From Peptococcaceae bacterium (GTDB lineage: Bacteria > Bacillota > Peptococcia > Peptococcales > Peptococcaceae), in contig JAHZHI010000072.1 of the NCBI GenBank assembly GCA_019420345.1, positions 1-30,407 on the forward strand: a stretch of 30,407 bases of DNA, given 5' to 3'. Shown piece by piece: positions 23,557-30,407 of this stretch; positions within the stretch are counted from its first letter, which is position 1; each line of letters starts with the position of its first letter. The notes under the pieces are model-generated. The model did not search any database. It was not told the DNA's origin and worked only from the letters and a program-made list of their open reading frames with translations. The position numbers and the translations under genes are program-made.

Positions 23557-24249
23557 ATGGATTGGTTTCCATTATGGAATTCGCTGCGTATTGCGGCTAT
23601 AAGTACGATAATCATATTTTTTCTGGGTATTTTTGCTGCGTACTATATCGCCAAAGCGCCGCGAATGATCAAAGGGATCCTTGACGTGGTGCTCACACTC
23701 CCTCTGGTTTTACCGCCTACTGTCGTCGGCTACTTGCTTTTACGGATTCTCGGGCCTAATCGTGTAATCGGGGCATTCGTTCTAAATGTTTTTGGCATCA
23801 AGATGACAATGACTTGGTGGTCGGCTATTTTTGCCACCACAGTGGTCATTTTTCCATTGATGTATCGCACAGCACGTGGTGCCTTTGAATCTTTCGACGA
23901 AAATTTGGCCTACGCCGGCCAAACATTAGGATTATCAAATTCTTATATTTTTTGGCATATTCGTATGCCTTACTGCAAGCAAGGCATTTTAGCTGGCACT
24001 GTGCTGGCTTTTGCACGCGCCTTGGGTGAATACGGCGCCACAAGCATGATTGCCGGCTACACACCTGGTCGAACAGCCACAATTTCAACGACCGTTTATC
24101 AACTGTGGCGAACCAATGACGATGCCCTTGCCTTGAAATGGGTGCTTGTCAATTTGGCCATTTCGTTTGTTGTGCTTTTAACTGTCAATTTATTAGAAAA
24201 AAAGCAGAAATATCCAAAAAGCGATCAGCCTAGATGGGAGGAAGCCTAG
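23557..24249 (+). CDS. modB: Molybdate ABC transporter permease
   Basis: A 230-residue inner-membrane permease with about five hydrophobic segments. The cytoplasmic EAA-type loop RALGEYGATSMIAGYTPGRT, which docks on the ATPase, is characteristic of ModB. LPLVLPPTVVGYLLL is the conserved early pore segment. The frame also opens at GTG 23548, but the GGGGGG ribosome box overlaps that codon, and the ATG at 23557 lies eight bases past the box. It is 39 bases after modA and directly abuts modC. Confidence 0.93.
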   Translation: MDWFPLWNSLRIAAISTIIIFFLGIFAAYYIAKAPRMIKGILDVVLTLPLVLPPTVVGYLLLRILGPNRVIGAFVLNVFGIKMTMTWWSAIFATTVVIFPLMYRTARGAFESFDENLAYAGQTLGLSNSYIFWHIRMPYCKQGILAGTVLAFARALGEYGATSMIAGYTPGRTATISTTVYQLWRTNDDALALKWVLVNLAISFVVLLTVNLLEKKQKYPKSDQPRWEEA

Positions 24250-25320
24250 GTGACCATTCAATTAGATGTGAGAAAAAATTTGGGGGATTTTCGTTTAGAT
24301 CTTCATCTTCAAGCCGGTAATGAAGTGCTGGGACTTCTCGGTGCATCAGGCTGCGGAAAAAGCATGACATTAAAATGTATCGCTGGCGTTGAGCGACCAG
24401 ATGATGGACGTATTGTGTTAAATGATAAAGTTTTATTCGACAGCCGGCAGCGCATCAATCTTGCTCCCCAGGAACGTCGTGTCGGCTTCTTGTTTCAAAA
24501 CTATGCACTATTTCCGCAAATGACCGTGCTTGATAACATTCGAATGGGCGCACGCCGTGAAAGAAATGCCACCATAAAGAATATGAAAGTGAAAGAAATC
24601 ATGGAACGATTCGAAATTGCTGAGCTCTCTAATCGTTATCCATCACAAATTTCAGGCGGTCAGCAGCAACGCACCGCTTTAGCACGCATGTTAGTATCTG
24701 ATCCACAGATATTATTACTAGACGAACCGTTTTCAGCCTTGGACACCCATCTGCGATTTCGCCTAGAGCGCGAACTTCGAGAGGTTGCACAAGCGTTTGG
24801 GAAAACGGTTTTTTTAGTTACACATGATAGAGACGAAGCCTTTCGTTTATCGGACAAAATTGCCATTTTGAATCATGGCAGTTTAGAGGTCTGCGGCAGC
24901 AAAGCAGACATCTTCCGTAATCCAACCACCAAACAGGCAGCTATTTTGACTGGGTGCAAAAATTTTTCAAGCTTCACCACAAAAAATGCACACCAGATTT
25001 ATGCGACAGATTGGGGCATTGTGCTTGATGTTTCACAATATCCTGAAAACGGCCATTGTGTCGGCATCCGCATGCACGATATTTTTTATGGCAGCGGTCC
25101 CAATCAAGCACGCTTTGTTGTCTTGGAAGAAATCGAAAACCCTTTTTCCTATACGGTTATGGTTCGCGCTAAAGAGGCACCTCATGCCTCACCACTGGCG
25201 TGGGAAGTGGATAAAGCACTATGGCAAAATATACGTGCATCAGAGGTTGTGCTGCACATTCCCAGCGAAAGAATCATGTTATTAAATGAACGACCTATCA
25301 ACTATTCAGCTACACACTAA
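24250..25320 (+). CDS. modC: Molybdate ABC transporter ATP-binding protein
   Basis: A 356-residue ATPase energising molybdate import. Walker A is GASGCGKS (31-38), the Q-loop is Gln83, the signature is SGGQQQ (135-140), Walker B is LLLDEP with Glu159, and the switch His is His192. The C-terminal third (from about residue 235) includes a TOBE/Mop-like segment around VGIRMHDIFYG that could bind oxyanion and give feedback inhibition. It begins at GTG immediately after the modB stop, with GGGAGGAAG upstream, so translation is coupled. The length is typical for ModC. Confidence 0.94.
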   Translation: MTIQLDVRKNLGDFRLDLHLQAGNEVLGLLGASGCGKSMTLKCIAGVERPDDGRIVLNDKVLFDSRQRINLAPQERRVGFLFQNYALFPQMTVLDNIRMGARRERNATIKNMKVKEIMERFEIAELSNRYPSQISGGQQQRTALARMLVSDPQILLLDEPFSALDTHLRFRLERELREVAQAFGKTVFLVTHDRDEAFRLSDKIAILNHGSLEVCGSKADIFRNPTTKQAAILTGCKNFSSFTTKNAHQIYATDWGIVLDVSQYPENGHCVGIRMHDIFYGSGPNQARFVVLEEIENPFSYTVMVRAKEAPHASPLAWEVDKALWQNIRASEVVLHIPSERIMLLNERPINYSATH

Positions 25321-25333
25321 GGAGAAGATTGTT

Positions 25334-26350
25334 ATGAAAAAAGTCAAAGCAACTGATGCCATTGGCATGACACTATGCCATGATATTACTGCAATGTATG
25401 ATGGATTTAAAGGCGCTGCCTTTAAACGTGGTCATGTAATCACCGAAGAAGACATTCCAAAGCTTCTGGACATAGGAAAACAACATGTATTTATCTGGGA
25501 AGAGCAGGCAGGCGAAATCCATGAGGAAGATGCTGCACGCCGACTGAGCCAGATGACCACTGTGACCGGAGCCCATTATAGTACCATTTCAGAAGGCAAG
25601 GTACAGCTGCTGGCTGATCAATCTGGAATGTTTCGCGTCAATAAATCACTCCTTGACGCCGTCAATCGCATTGGAGACATCACTATTACCACTTTGCCCG
25701 ACCACTACCCAGTAAAAAGTGGTGATCGATTGGTTTCTATGCGAATTGTTCCACTTGTTACTGAAGAACGGCAAATCATCGAAGCAGAAACACTTTGCCG
25801 CGGCAAACAGCTCTATGACTTGATTCCTTATAAGCCGATGAAGGTGGGGATCATTATTACCGGCTCAGAAATTTATCACGGCCGTATTCAGGATAAATTT
25901 GAATCTGTCGCCAGAGCAAAGCTCTCCCATTATCCTGCAGATATTCTTGGCGTTCGTTTGTGTGATGATGATCTTGCAATGATTGTTGAGGCAGGACAAT
26001 CTTTCATTAACGATGGCGCTGATCTTCTCGTATTTTCTGGTGGTATGTCGGTGGATCCAGATGATCTAACACCAGGCGCCATTCGTGCAATGGGAGCAAA
26101 CATTGTATCTTATGGCGTGCCTTCTCAGCCAGGAAATATGACCTTAGTGGCTTATCTTAACCACACCGCTATACTTGGGGTACCAGGCGCGGCCATCAGT
26201 CGGCCAACAACCATGTTCGATGTACTGCTGCCACAAATTTTCAGCAATGTGCCACTAACCAAGGACGATTTATTACGCTTAGGTGAAGGCGGCCTTTGTC
26301 AGATGTGCGAAAACTGTCATTTCCCAAACTGCACCTTTGGACGCTATTGA
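25334..26350 (+). CDS. MoeA-like molybdopterin-binding protein with Cys-rich tail
   Basis: A 338-residue cytoplasmic protein. The part from about residue 170 (KVGIIITGSEIYHGRIQDKF ... LLVFSGGMSVDPDDLTPGAI) is the MoCF-biosynthesis/MPT-binding fold shared by MoeA and MogA, which adenylate molybdopterin and insert molybdenum. The N-terminal part is MoeA-like in starting order (IGMTLCHDITAMYDGFKGAA). The last residues, GLCQMCENCHFPNCTFGRY, add a CxxCxxC-x4-C cluster not present in standard MoeA, suggesting a metal or Fe-S site. Length is below classical MoeA (about 400). AAGGAG places the start at 25334; the frame extends 16 codons into modC. It probably loads molybdate from ModABC. Confidence 0.82.
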   Translation: MKKVKATDAIGMTLCHDITAMYDGFKGAAFKRGHVITEEDIPKLLDIGKQHVFIWEEQAGEIHEEDAARRLSQMTTVTGAHYSTISEGKVQLLADQSGMFRVNKSLLDAVNRIGDITITTLPDHYPVKSGDRLVSMRIVPLVTEERQIIEAETLCRGKQLYDLIPYKPMKVGIIITGSEIYHGRIQDKFESVARAKLSHYPADILGVRLCDDDLAMIVEAGQSFINDGADLLVFSGGMSVDPDDLTPGAIRAMGANIVSYGVPSQPGNMTLVAYLNHTAILGVPGAAISRPTTMFDVLLPQIFSNVPLTKDDLLRLGEGGLCQMCENCHFPNCTFGRY

Positions 26351-26534
26351 TTTCCAGAAAGTCAAAACCTGTGGCTCAAGGAATCCCATTCGCCATGTTG
26401 ACCATGGAAACTTTCATCAACAGCTCGAACAACAAAAAAACAGCACATCGCTAATGATCCCAAAACCACCAGCCTGCCCATTGTGAATGTCAATACACAG
26501 TAAAGCTGTAAAAAATCAGATTGGGGGATACAAT
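26351..26534 (+). other. 184-base gap inside the otherwise tight mod operon
   Basis: No convincing gene, terminator or -10/-35 pair was found here. It contains CCATGG and an A-rich stretch only. In an operon whose other junctions overlap or nearly abut, the gap stands out and could hold an internal regulatory element or the remnant of a lost gene. Confidence 0.3.
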
Positions 26535-26678
26535 ATGCAAACAAACAAAGTTTCTTTTAATCCTTATGATGAGCGCCTTGCCTTGATGCAAAAAATCAAC
26601 ATGTCATCTATAAAAATATATCTGGAAATTTGGAAAGAAGGTGTCGAAAATCGCACCGACACCGTGATGCCTTTATGA
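26535..26678 (+). CDS. 47-residue protein coupled to the MocA-like gene
   Basis: A short soluble protein starting MQTNKVSFNPYDERLALMQK, with a GGGGGAT site at normal distance from the ATG. Its stop overlaps the next start as ATGA, the same coupling seen at other junctions in this locus, which argues that it is translated. It is amphipathic and mainly helical by appearance, with no Cys. No family is recognised. It may act as a small partner of the nucleotidyltransferase or simply as a translational leader. Confidence 0.6.
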   Translation: MQTNKVSFNPYDERLALMQKINMSSIKIYLEIWKEGVENRTDTVMPL

Positions 26679-27616
26679 CAAAGCAATCCCACACCACCAT
26701 TGGCGCCGTCATTGTCGCTGCCGGGATGTCTTCACGCATGGGCGATTTCAAGCCCATGCTCAATATTGGTGCCATCTCGATTGCTCAGCGCATTGTTGCC
26801 ACGCTGCGTCAGGCAGGTGCTCAACACATTGTAGTGGTCACTGGCTTTAACGCCGACGCTTTAGAAAGGCATCTGAGCGGCAAAGGTCTCGTTTTTTTGC
26901 GCAATAGCAACTATGAAACCACCGATATGTTCACCTCTGCCAAAATTGGCCTGGCCTATTTACAGAATAAATGTGACGCGATGTTATTCACCCCTGTGGA
27001 TATTCCATTATTTACCTGTGACACCGTGCGCACGCTCATCAATACACAATGCGATATTGCCATCCCTGTGTGCGAACAATCAGAAGGCCACCCGATTCTG
27101 ATTGCCAGCGATCTTGTGCCAGCATTGGTGAATTGGTCTGGTGAAGGCGGCCTGCGCGATGCCATTAAAGCTTTGAACATCAACATCTGTCATGTACCAG
27201 TGCGCGATGCAGGCATTCTTCACGATGCTGATACGCCGCAAGATTATCAAGCTCTTCTGGATTATCACAACAGGCAATTGGCGCGTACAGAAATAAAAGT
27301 CACACTCTCTCGCGAGCTGCCGTTTTTTGATGAAAAAACAGCCATGCTATTAGCGCTCATCAAAGAAACAGGCTCTGTCAGCATCGCCTGCAAGCGCATG
27401 CAAATTTCTTATTCCACTGGCTGGAACAAAATTCGCCGCCTGGAATCACAAACCAAATCAGAAGTATTGACCCGTGTGCAGGGCGGCGCTGGTGGCGGCG
27501 GCAGTCACCTCACTCCAGAAGGGCATCGACTTTTAAAAGCCTACTACCAGTATGTCGCAGATATTAAAGATTACGCTGCCAGCCGTTATGATGCTTATTT
27601 TGGAGATGATCTGTAA
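26675..27616 (+). CDS. MocA-like cofactor nucleotidyltransferase fused to ModE-type HTH
   Basis: A 313-residue fusion. Residues 10-200 are a MobA/MocA-like NTP-transferase: AVIVAAGMSSRMGDFKPML binds CTP or GTP, PVDIP (Asp109) is the metal site and SEGHPILI the substrate loop. It should convert molybdopterin to the cytosine dinucleotide needed by mop. Residues 205-295 match the N-terminal DNA-binding domain of ModE, with KETGSVSIACKRMQISYSTG as the helix-turn-helix and the glycine-rich wing GGAGGGGSHLTPEG. The ModE molybdate-binding domains are missing. The start at 26675 overlaps the previous stop. The protein may both make the cofactor and regulate the locus (inference). Confidence 0.86.
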   Translation: MTKQSHTTIGAVIVAAGMSSRMGDFKPMLNIGAISIAQRIVATLRQAGAQHIVVVTGFNADALERHLSGKGLVFLRNSNYETTDMFTSAKIGLAYLQNKCDAMLFTPVDIPLFTCDTVRTLINTQCDIAIPVCEQSEGHPILIASDLVPALVNWSGEGGLRDAIKALNINICHVPVRDAGILHDADTPQDYQALLDYHNRQLARTEIKVTLSRELPFFDEKTAMLLALIKETGSVSIACKRMQISYSTGWNKIRRLESQTKSEVLTRVQGGAGGGGSHLTPEGHRLLKAYYQYVADIKDYAASRYDAYFGDDL

Positions 27617-28668
27617 TGCGCCACATCTATCTGATCCGCCATGGCCATCCTGATTTTCCCATTGGCAGCCGCATCTGCCTGGGTCAAACAGACACACCAC
27701 TAGGCCCGCTTGGCCGCCTGCAAAGCGTGCTTTTGGCGCGGACTTTCTCTGTAGCCACGTTATCCGGCGTTTATACAAGTCCGCTCAGCCGCGCTTGTGC
27801 CACCGCTCGCTGCATCAGCCAAACACCCATCATAAATACAGGTCTAAGCGAACAGTCAACAGGACTATGGGACGGTCTTTCCTTTGACGAAATCGCCCAG
27901 CGTTGGCCCAGCGAATACGCTGAACGTGGGAAGAATCCTACATTAACCATGCCCGAAGGAGAACCGCTGGCTCATGCGCTAGCACGATTTACAGATGCTG
28001 TTAACACCATCCTTGAAAGCTCAGAAGGTGATATTGCCATCGTCTCGCACAAAGGCGTCATCAACGCTTTTGTGCAGCAAATCAGTAAGCAGGATGCTTT
28101 GCCGAAGCTGCCTTATGGCGCTTTTTGGCAGTTAACGTTGGAAGGCAATGCGCTGACCCTAAAAAATCCAGCACCGATCAAACCTCTGCCAGAACTGGAT
28201 AGCACCTTATGCCTGGCGCTCTTACAAGCGGTTGCCCCGGAACAAGTCATTGCCCATTGCGAAGCCGTTGAAACATTTGCACTTGAACTTGCCGCACAGC
28301 TTCCTCTGGCACTTGATGCTGCGTTGATTGGACAAGCCGCGCTTCTGCACGACATCGCGCGCATGCAGTCCAATCATGCATATGTCGGCGCACAGTGGCT
28401 GGATCTTCTTGGTTATCCACAAATAGCAGATATTGTGCGCCAGCACCACGATCTTGCCACCTCTGAGATCAATGAAGCCAGCATCGTCTATATGGCCGAT
28501 AAGTGCCTGCAAGGAACGCAGCGCGTTTCCATCCACACACGCTTCGCCGCTGCAAAAATGAAATGTCAAAACAAAGAAGCGCTGAGTGCTTGGAAAAAGC
28601 GCTGGCAAATTACCAATGAATTACAAAAAAATATCAATATCTATTGTGGAAAGGAGATCATCCCATGA
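27616..28668 (+). CDS. Histidine-phosphatase / HD-domain fusion protein
   Basis: A 350-residue cytoplasmic fusion of two phosphohydrolase folds. Residues 1-190 form a histidine phosphatase: LIRHGH gives the phospho-accepting His9, Arg59 lies in SPLSRA, and SHKG gives His145. Residues 205-310 form an HD domain with His214, His245-Asp246, His277/278 and Asp295 as likely metal ligands. Such a pair could remove phosphate from a small nucleotide or cofactor precursor. Its place between the cytidylyltransferase and XdhC suggests a nucleotide or pterin by-product. Its ATG shares one base with the previous stop (TAATG) and its stop overlaps xdhC. Substrate unknown. Confidence 0.82.
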   Translation: MRHIYLIRHGHPDFPIGSRICLGQTDTPLGPLGRLQSVLLARTFSVATLSGVYTSPLSRACATARCISQTPIINTGLSEQSTGLWDGLSFDEIAQRWPSEYAERGKNPTLTMPEGEPLAHALARFTDAVNTILESSEGDIAIVSHKGVINAFVQQISKQDALPKLPYGAFWQLTLEGNALTLKNPAPIKPLPELDSTLCLALLQAVAPEQVIAHCEAVETFALELAAQLPLALDAALIGQAALLHDIARMQSNHAYVGAQWLDLLGYPQIADIVRQHHDLATSEINEASIVYMADKCLQGTQRVSIHTRFAAAKMKCQNKEALSAWKKRWQITNELQKNINIYCGKEIIP

Positions 28669-29684
28669 GGACATTATTACAAACAGCAAAAAAACATCTT
28701 GAAGAAAATGAAAACTTAGCACTTGTTACCGTCATTGCTTCCAGCGGCGCAACGCCACGCGGCGCTGGTGCTCATATGCTCGTCAGCACTGCAGGACTGC
28801 TCTACGGCACCATCGGCGGCGGTGCTGTGGAACATCGTTCCATTGAAATTGCTCAGACAGTTATCCAAGAAAAAGCTTCACGTGCTCATGATTTCAGCCT
28901 AACCAAAGACGACGTGCAGGCGTTGGGCATGATTTGCGGCGGCGATGTACGCGTATTTTTCACTTATCTCTCTGCCGAAGATCATCAATTGCTGGCATTT
29001 CTGGACACTGCCGAAAAATGTTTCCAAGCAGGCAATGACTTATGGTTAATCTGTGCCGTTTCCGCAAATGGTGCCATGGCACTATATGATCGCACACATG
29101 GCTTTATAGGCGCAGACATGCCAAAAGCGCTCGCATCCTCACTTAAACGCAAACCACTTTTAATAGAAGTGGAAGGTCAAACATATTATGTTGAACAAAT
29201 TAACAGTGCTGGTCGTGTTTATGTTTTTGGCTGCGGCCATGTTGCTCAAGAGCTGGTGCCAGTCCTGAGTCACATTGGCTTTCGTTGCATTGCCATGGAC
29301 GACCGCAAAGAATTTGCACAAAAAGCGCTTTTCCCTGATGCCGAAGACGTCCTGCTGGTCGACTTCAATCATATCAGCGATGCCATCACCATCACCGCTG
29401 ACGATTACGCCTGCGTCATGACCCGCGGCCACGCTTATGACGCCGTCATCCAGGCACAGCTGCTGCGCACACCAGCCTCTTACATTGGCGTTATAGGCAG
29501 TGCACGCAAAAAAGCTGGCGTATACCAGAAGCTGCGCGAAGAATATGGTTTCTCTGATAACGACTTCGCCCGCATCACCTCTCCAATCGGTCTCGACATC
29601 CAAGCCGAAACGCCAGCAGAAATCGCTATTTCCATCGCTGCACAACTCATTACAGTACGCGCAAACCAGATGAAAGAATGCTAA
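28665..29684 (+). CDS. xdhC: XdhC-family molybdenum cofactor sulfuration/insertion factor
   Basis: A 339-residue cytoplasmic chaperone of the XdhC/CoxI family, which binds the molybdenum cofactor, accepts sulfur from a cysteine desulfurase and hands the sulfurated cofactor to xanthine-oxidase-type enzymes. The N-terminal motif is SSGATPRGAGAHML, with GTIGGGAVEH and MICGGDVRVFF (Cys91). The C-terminal Rossmann half has VFGCGHVAQELVPV, VMTRGHAYDA, YIGVIGSARKK and SPIGLDIQAETPAEIAISIA, all family hallmarks. AAAGGAG points to the ATG at 28665, which overlaps the phosphatase/HD stop. It is last in the mod operon. Whether the D. gigas-type enzyme needs the sulfido ligand is debated, so its presence here is informative. 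Confidence 0.92.
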   Translation: MRTLLQTAKKHLEENENLALVTVIASSGATPRGAGAHMLVSTAGLLYGTIGGGAVEHRSIEIAQTVIQEKASRAHDFSLTKDDVQALGMICGGDVRVFFTYLSAEDHQLLAFLDTAEKCFQAGNDLWLICAVSANGAMALYDRTHGFIGADMPKALASSLKRKPLLIEVEGQTYYVEQINSAGRVYVFGCGHVAQELVPVLSHIGFRCIAMDDRKEFAQKALFPDAEDVLLVDFNHISDAITITADDYACVMTRGHAYDAVIQAQLLRTPASYIGVIGSARKKAGVYQKLREEYGFSDNDFARITSPIGLDIQAETPAEIAISIAAQLITVRANQMKEC

Positions 29685-29756
29685 TGCAGCCCCGTTATTT
29701 TCCAAATAGCATCAAAAAAAGTGGAAAATATAAACAAATCATAGATAAACAAAAAA

Positions 29757-29784
29757 GTATGCTCAAATATTGAGCATACCTTTC
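29757..29784. terminator. Terminator after xdhC
   Basis: A 10-bp perfect stem (GTATGCTCAA with TTGAGCATAC, 3-base loop), preceded by six A and followed by CTTTCT. A weaker ATTTTCC/GGAAAAT hairpin lies just upstream at 29697-29729. Confidence 0.65.
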
Positions 29785-29840
29785 TGCTTCAACGCTCCAA
29801 TTAAAAACACTTCATCCCTTTTTCTTTCCTTCTTGCTTTG

Positions 29841-29849
29841 TGCTACAAT
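29841..29849 (+). promoter_or_regulatory. Extended -10 promoter of the second C_GCAxxG_C_C gene
   Basis: TGCTACAAT, an extended -10 element, lies 34 bases before the start codon. The -35 region is poor. Confidence 0.45.
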
Positions 29850-29882
29850 AGAAACACGAATTATGACAAGGAGTTGATCATT

Positions 29883-30287
29883 ATGGCCACGATTGAACAA
29901 CAGGTCAAAGATTTAAAAAAAGAAAAAGATTACTGCTGCACGCAAATTACCTATCAGCTTGCTGGACTGGATCCGCTCGGGTTGGAAGATGCTGTTGGTC
30001 AGAAGGCACTGCGCGCGCTTGGATGGGGCGTACGTACACAACTTACCTGCGGTGCGATCACTGGCGGTGCCATGGTCCTGGCACTTTATATTGATGACAA
30101 GGAAAAAATGATCAAAGCGATCAAAGAATACACCGAATGGTTCAAAGAAACATTCCACCATACTCAATGCGGCGATCTGCTTGGTTGGGGCAAGGAACCA
30201 GACGGCACATGCCACGACACGATTGTCGCGCCATGTGTGAAACATTTGCTGGCGCTGCGTGAACAATATATGGGGACTGCAGAATAA
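29883..30287 (+). CDS. C_GCAxxG_C_C family redox protein, second copy
   Basis: A 134-residue soluble protein with the family's spaced Cys residues: C18-C19, C56 in TCGAITGGAM, C96, C110 and C118. It shares TEWFKE and the overall spacing with the protein encoded at 15761-16186 but is otherwise diverged, so the two are old paralogues. The frame opens earlier, but AAGGAG fixes the ATG at 29883. It has its own extended -10 promoter and terminator, so it is regulated apart from the operons. Redox or metal binding is presumed; no substrate is known. Confidence 0.8.
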   Translation: MATIEQQVKDLKKEKDYCCTQITYQLAGLDPLGLEDAVGQKALRALGWGVRTQLTCGAITGGAMVLALYIDDKEKMIKAIKEYTEWFKETFHHTQCGDLLGWGKEPDGTCHDTIVAPCVKHLLALREQYMGTAE

Positions 30288-30291
30288 CAAC

Positions 30292-30320
30292 AAACGGCCT
30301 TTGTATTGCAGAGGCCGTTT
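30292..30320 (+). terminator. Terminator after the second C_GCAxxG_C_C gene
   Basis: AAACGGCCT pairs with AGGCCGTTT (9 bp, 11-base loop), and the last stem bases merge into a short T-run. Confidence 0.7.
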
Positions 30321-30342
30321 ATTGTTTGAAGATAAAAAGGCT

Positions 30343-30381
30343 CTGGGCATACTGTACTGCCCCAGATTAAACGGACAGTAC
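30343..30381 (+). other. Competing hairpins at the window edge
   Basis: CTGGGCA (30343-30349) can pair with TGCCCCAG (30358-30365, one bulge). GTACTG (30354-30359) can pair with CAGTAC (30376-30381). The two share bases and exclude each other. This might be the leader of a gene beyond the window, but the sequence ends too soon to judge. Confidence 0.3.
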
Positions 30382-30407
30382 AAAAGAACCCCTGGTAGGA
30401 AAATAAA

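Noticed and set aside
1..30407. Mobile elements, tRNA or rRNA genes
   Set aside because: No transposase or integrase motifs, no long terminal repeats with target duplications, and no tRNA-like cloverleaf or rRNA segment was seen on reading both strands. A covariance search was not possible.

Overview
The window looks like a chromosomal segment from an anaerobic Firmicute, most likely Clostridia-like. The reasons are strong AGGAGG-type ribosome sites, many Rho-independent hairpins with T-tracts, the glnA plus ANTAR-regulator pair known from clostridia, low-to-moderate GC, and a cytoplasmic molybdenum hydroxylase set rich in Fe-S proteins. Genus cannot be assigned from sequence alone. No tRNA, rRNA, CRISPR array, insertion sequence or phage gene was seen.

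Left part (1-12371) is a run of unrelated small units. It holds a multi-pass membrane protein cut by the window edge, a LysE-type exporter, a flavodoxin-like protein divergent from an HxlR regulator with a clear operator candidate, a tiny membrane protein, a purine-type phosphoribosyltransferase and a DJ-1/PfpI protein. These are followed by a sodium:solute symporter divergent from a UMF1-type MFS transporter, a secreted nuclease lipoprotein coupled to a small conserved protein, and glnA followed by an ANTAR-domain antiterminator. The glnA leader starts almost directly with a terminator that carries two overlapping ANTAR-type hexaloops.

Right part (12372-30287) is one functional locus for a molybdenum-dependent aldehyde oxidoreductase, built as two long divergent operons from a single regulatory region near 22540-22625. 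The minus-strand operon holds a decayed ~140-codon gene, then mop (close in layout to Desulfovibrio gigas MOP), an Fe-S/CCG-domain protein, a small CxxC redox protein, a class I methyltransferase, a C_GCAxxG_C_C protein, a Cys-rich radical SAM protein, a PaaK-like AMP-forming ligase and a Rossmann/TylF-type methyltransferase fusion. The plus-strand operon holds modABC (molybdate uptake), a MoeA-like molybdopterin-binding protein with a Cys-rich tail, a 47-residue protein, a MocA-like nucleotidyltransferase fused to a ModE-type helix-turn-helix, a histidine-phosphatase/HD fusion and XdhC (cofactor sulfuration). A second C_GCAxxG_C_C protein follows as a separate unit.

Molybdate import, cofactor insertion, cytidylation and sulfuration can be explained from known families. 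The ligase, radical SAM, two methyltransferases, small redox protein, GCAxxG protein and Fe-S protein have no established role. From memory the same set, in nearly the same order, surrounds the aldehyde oxidoreductase gene of Desulfovibrio vulgaris (DVU1551-DVU1559). That conserved but unexplained cassette is the best candidate here for an undescribed system, for example synthesis of a small molecule, an unusual cofactor ligand, or an electron-acceptor module serving this enzyme.
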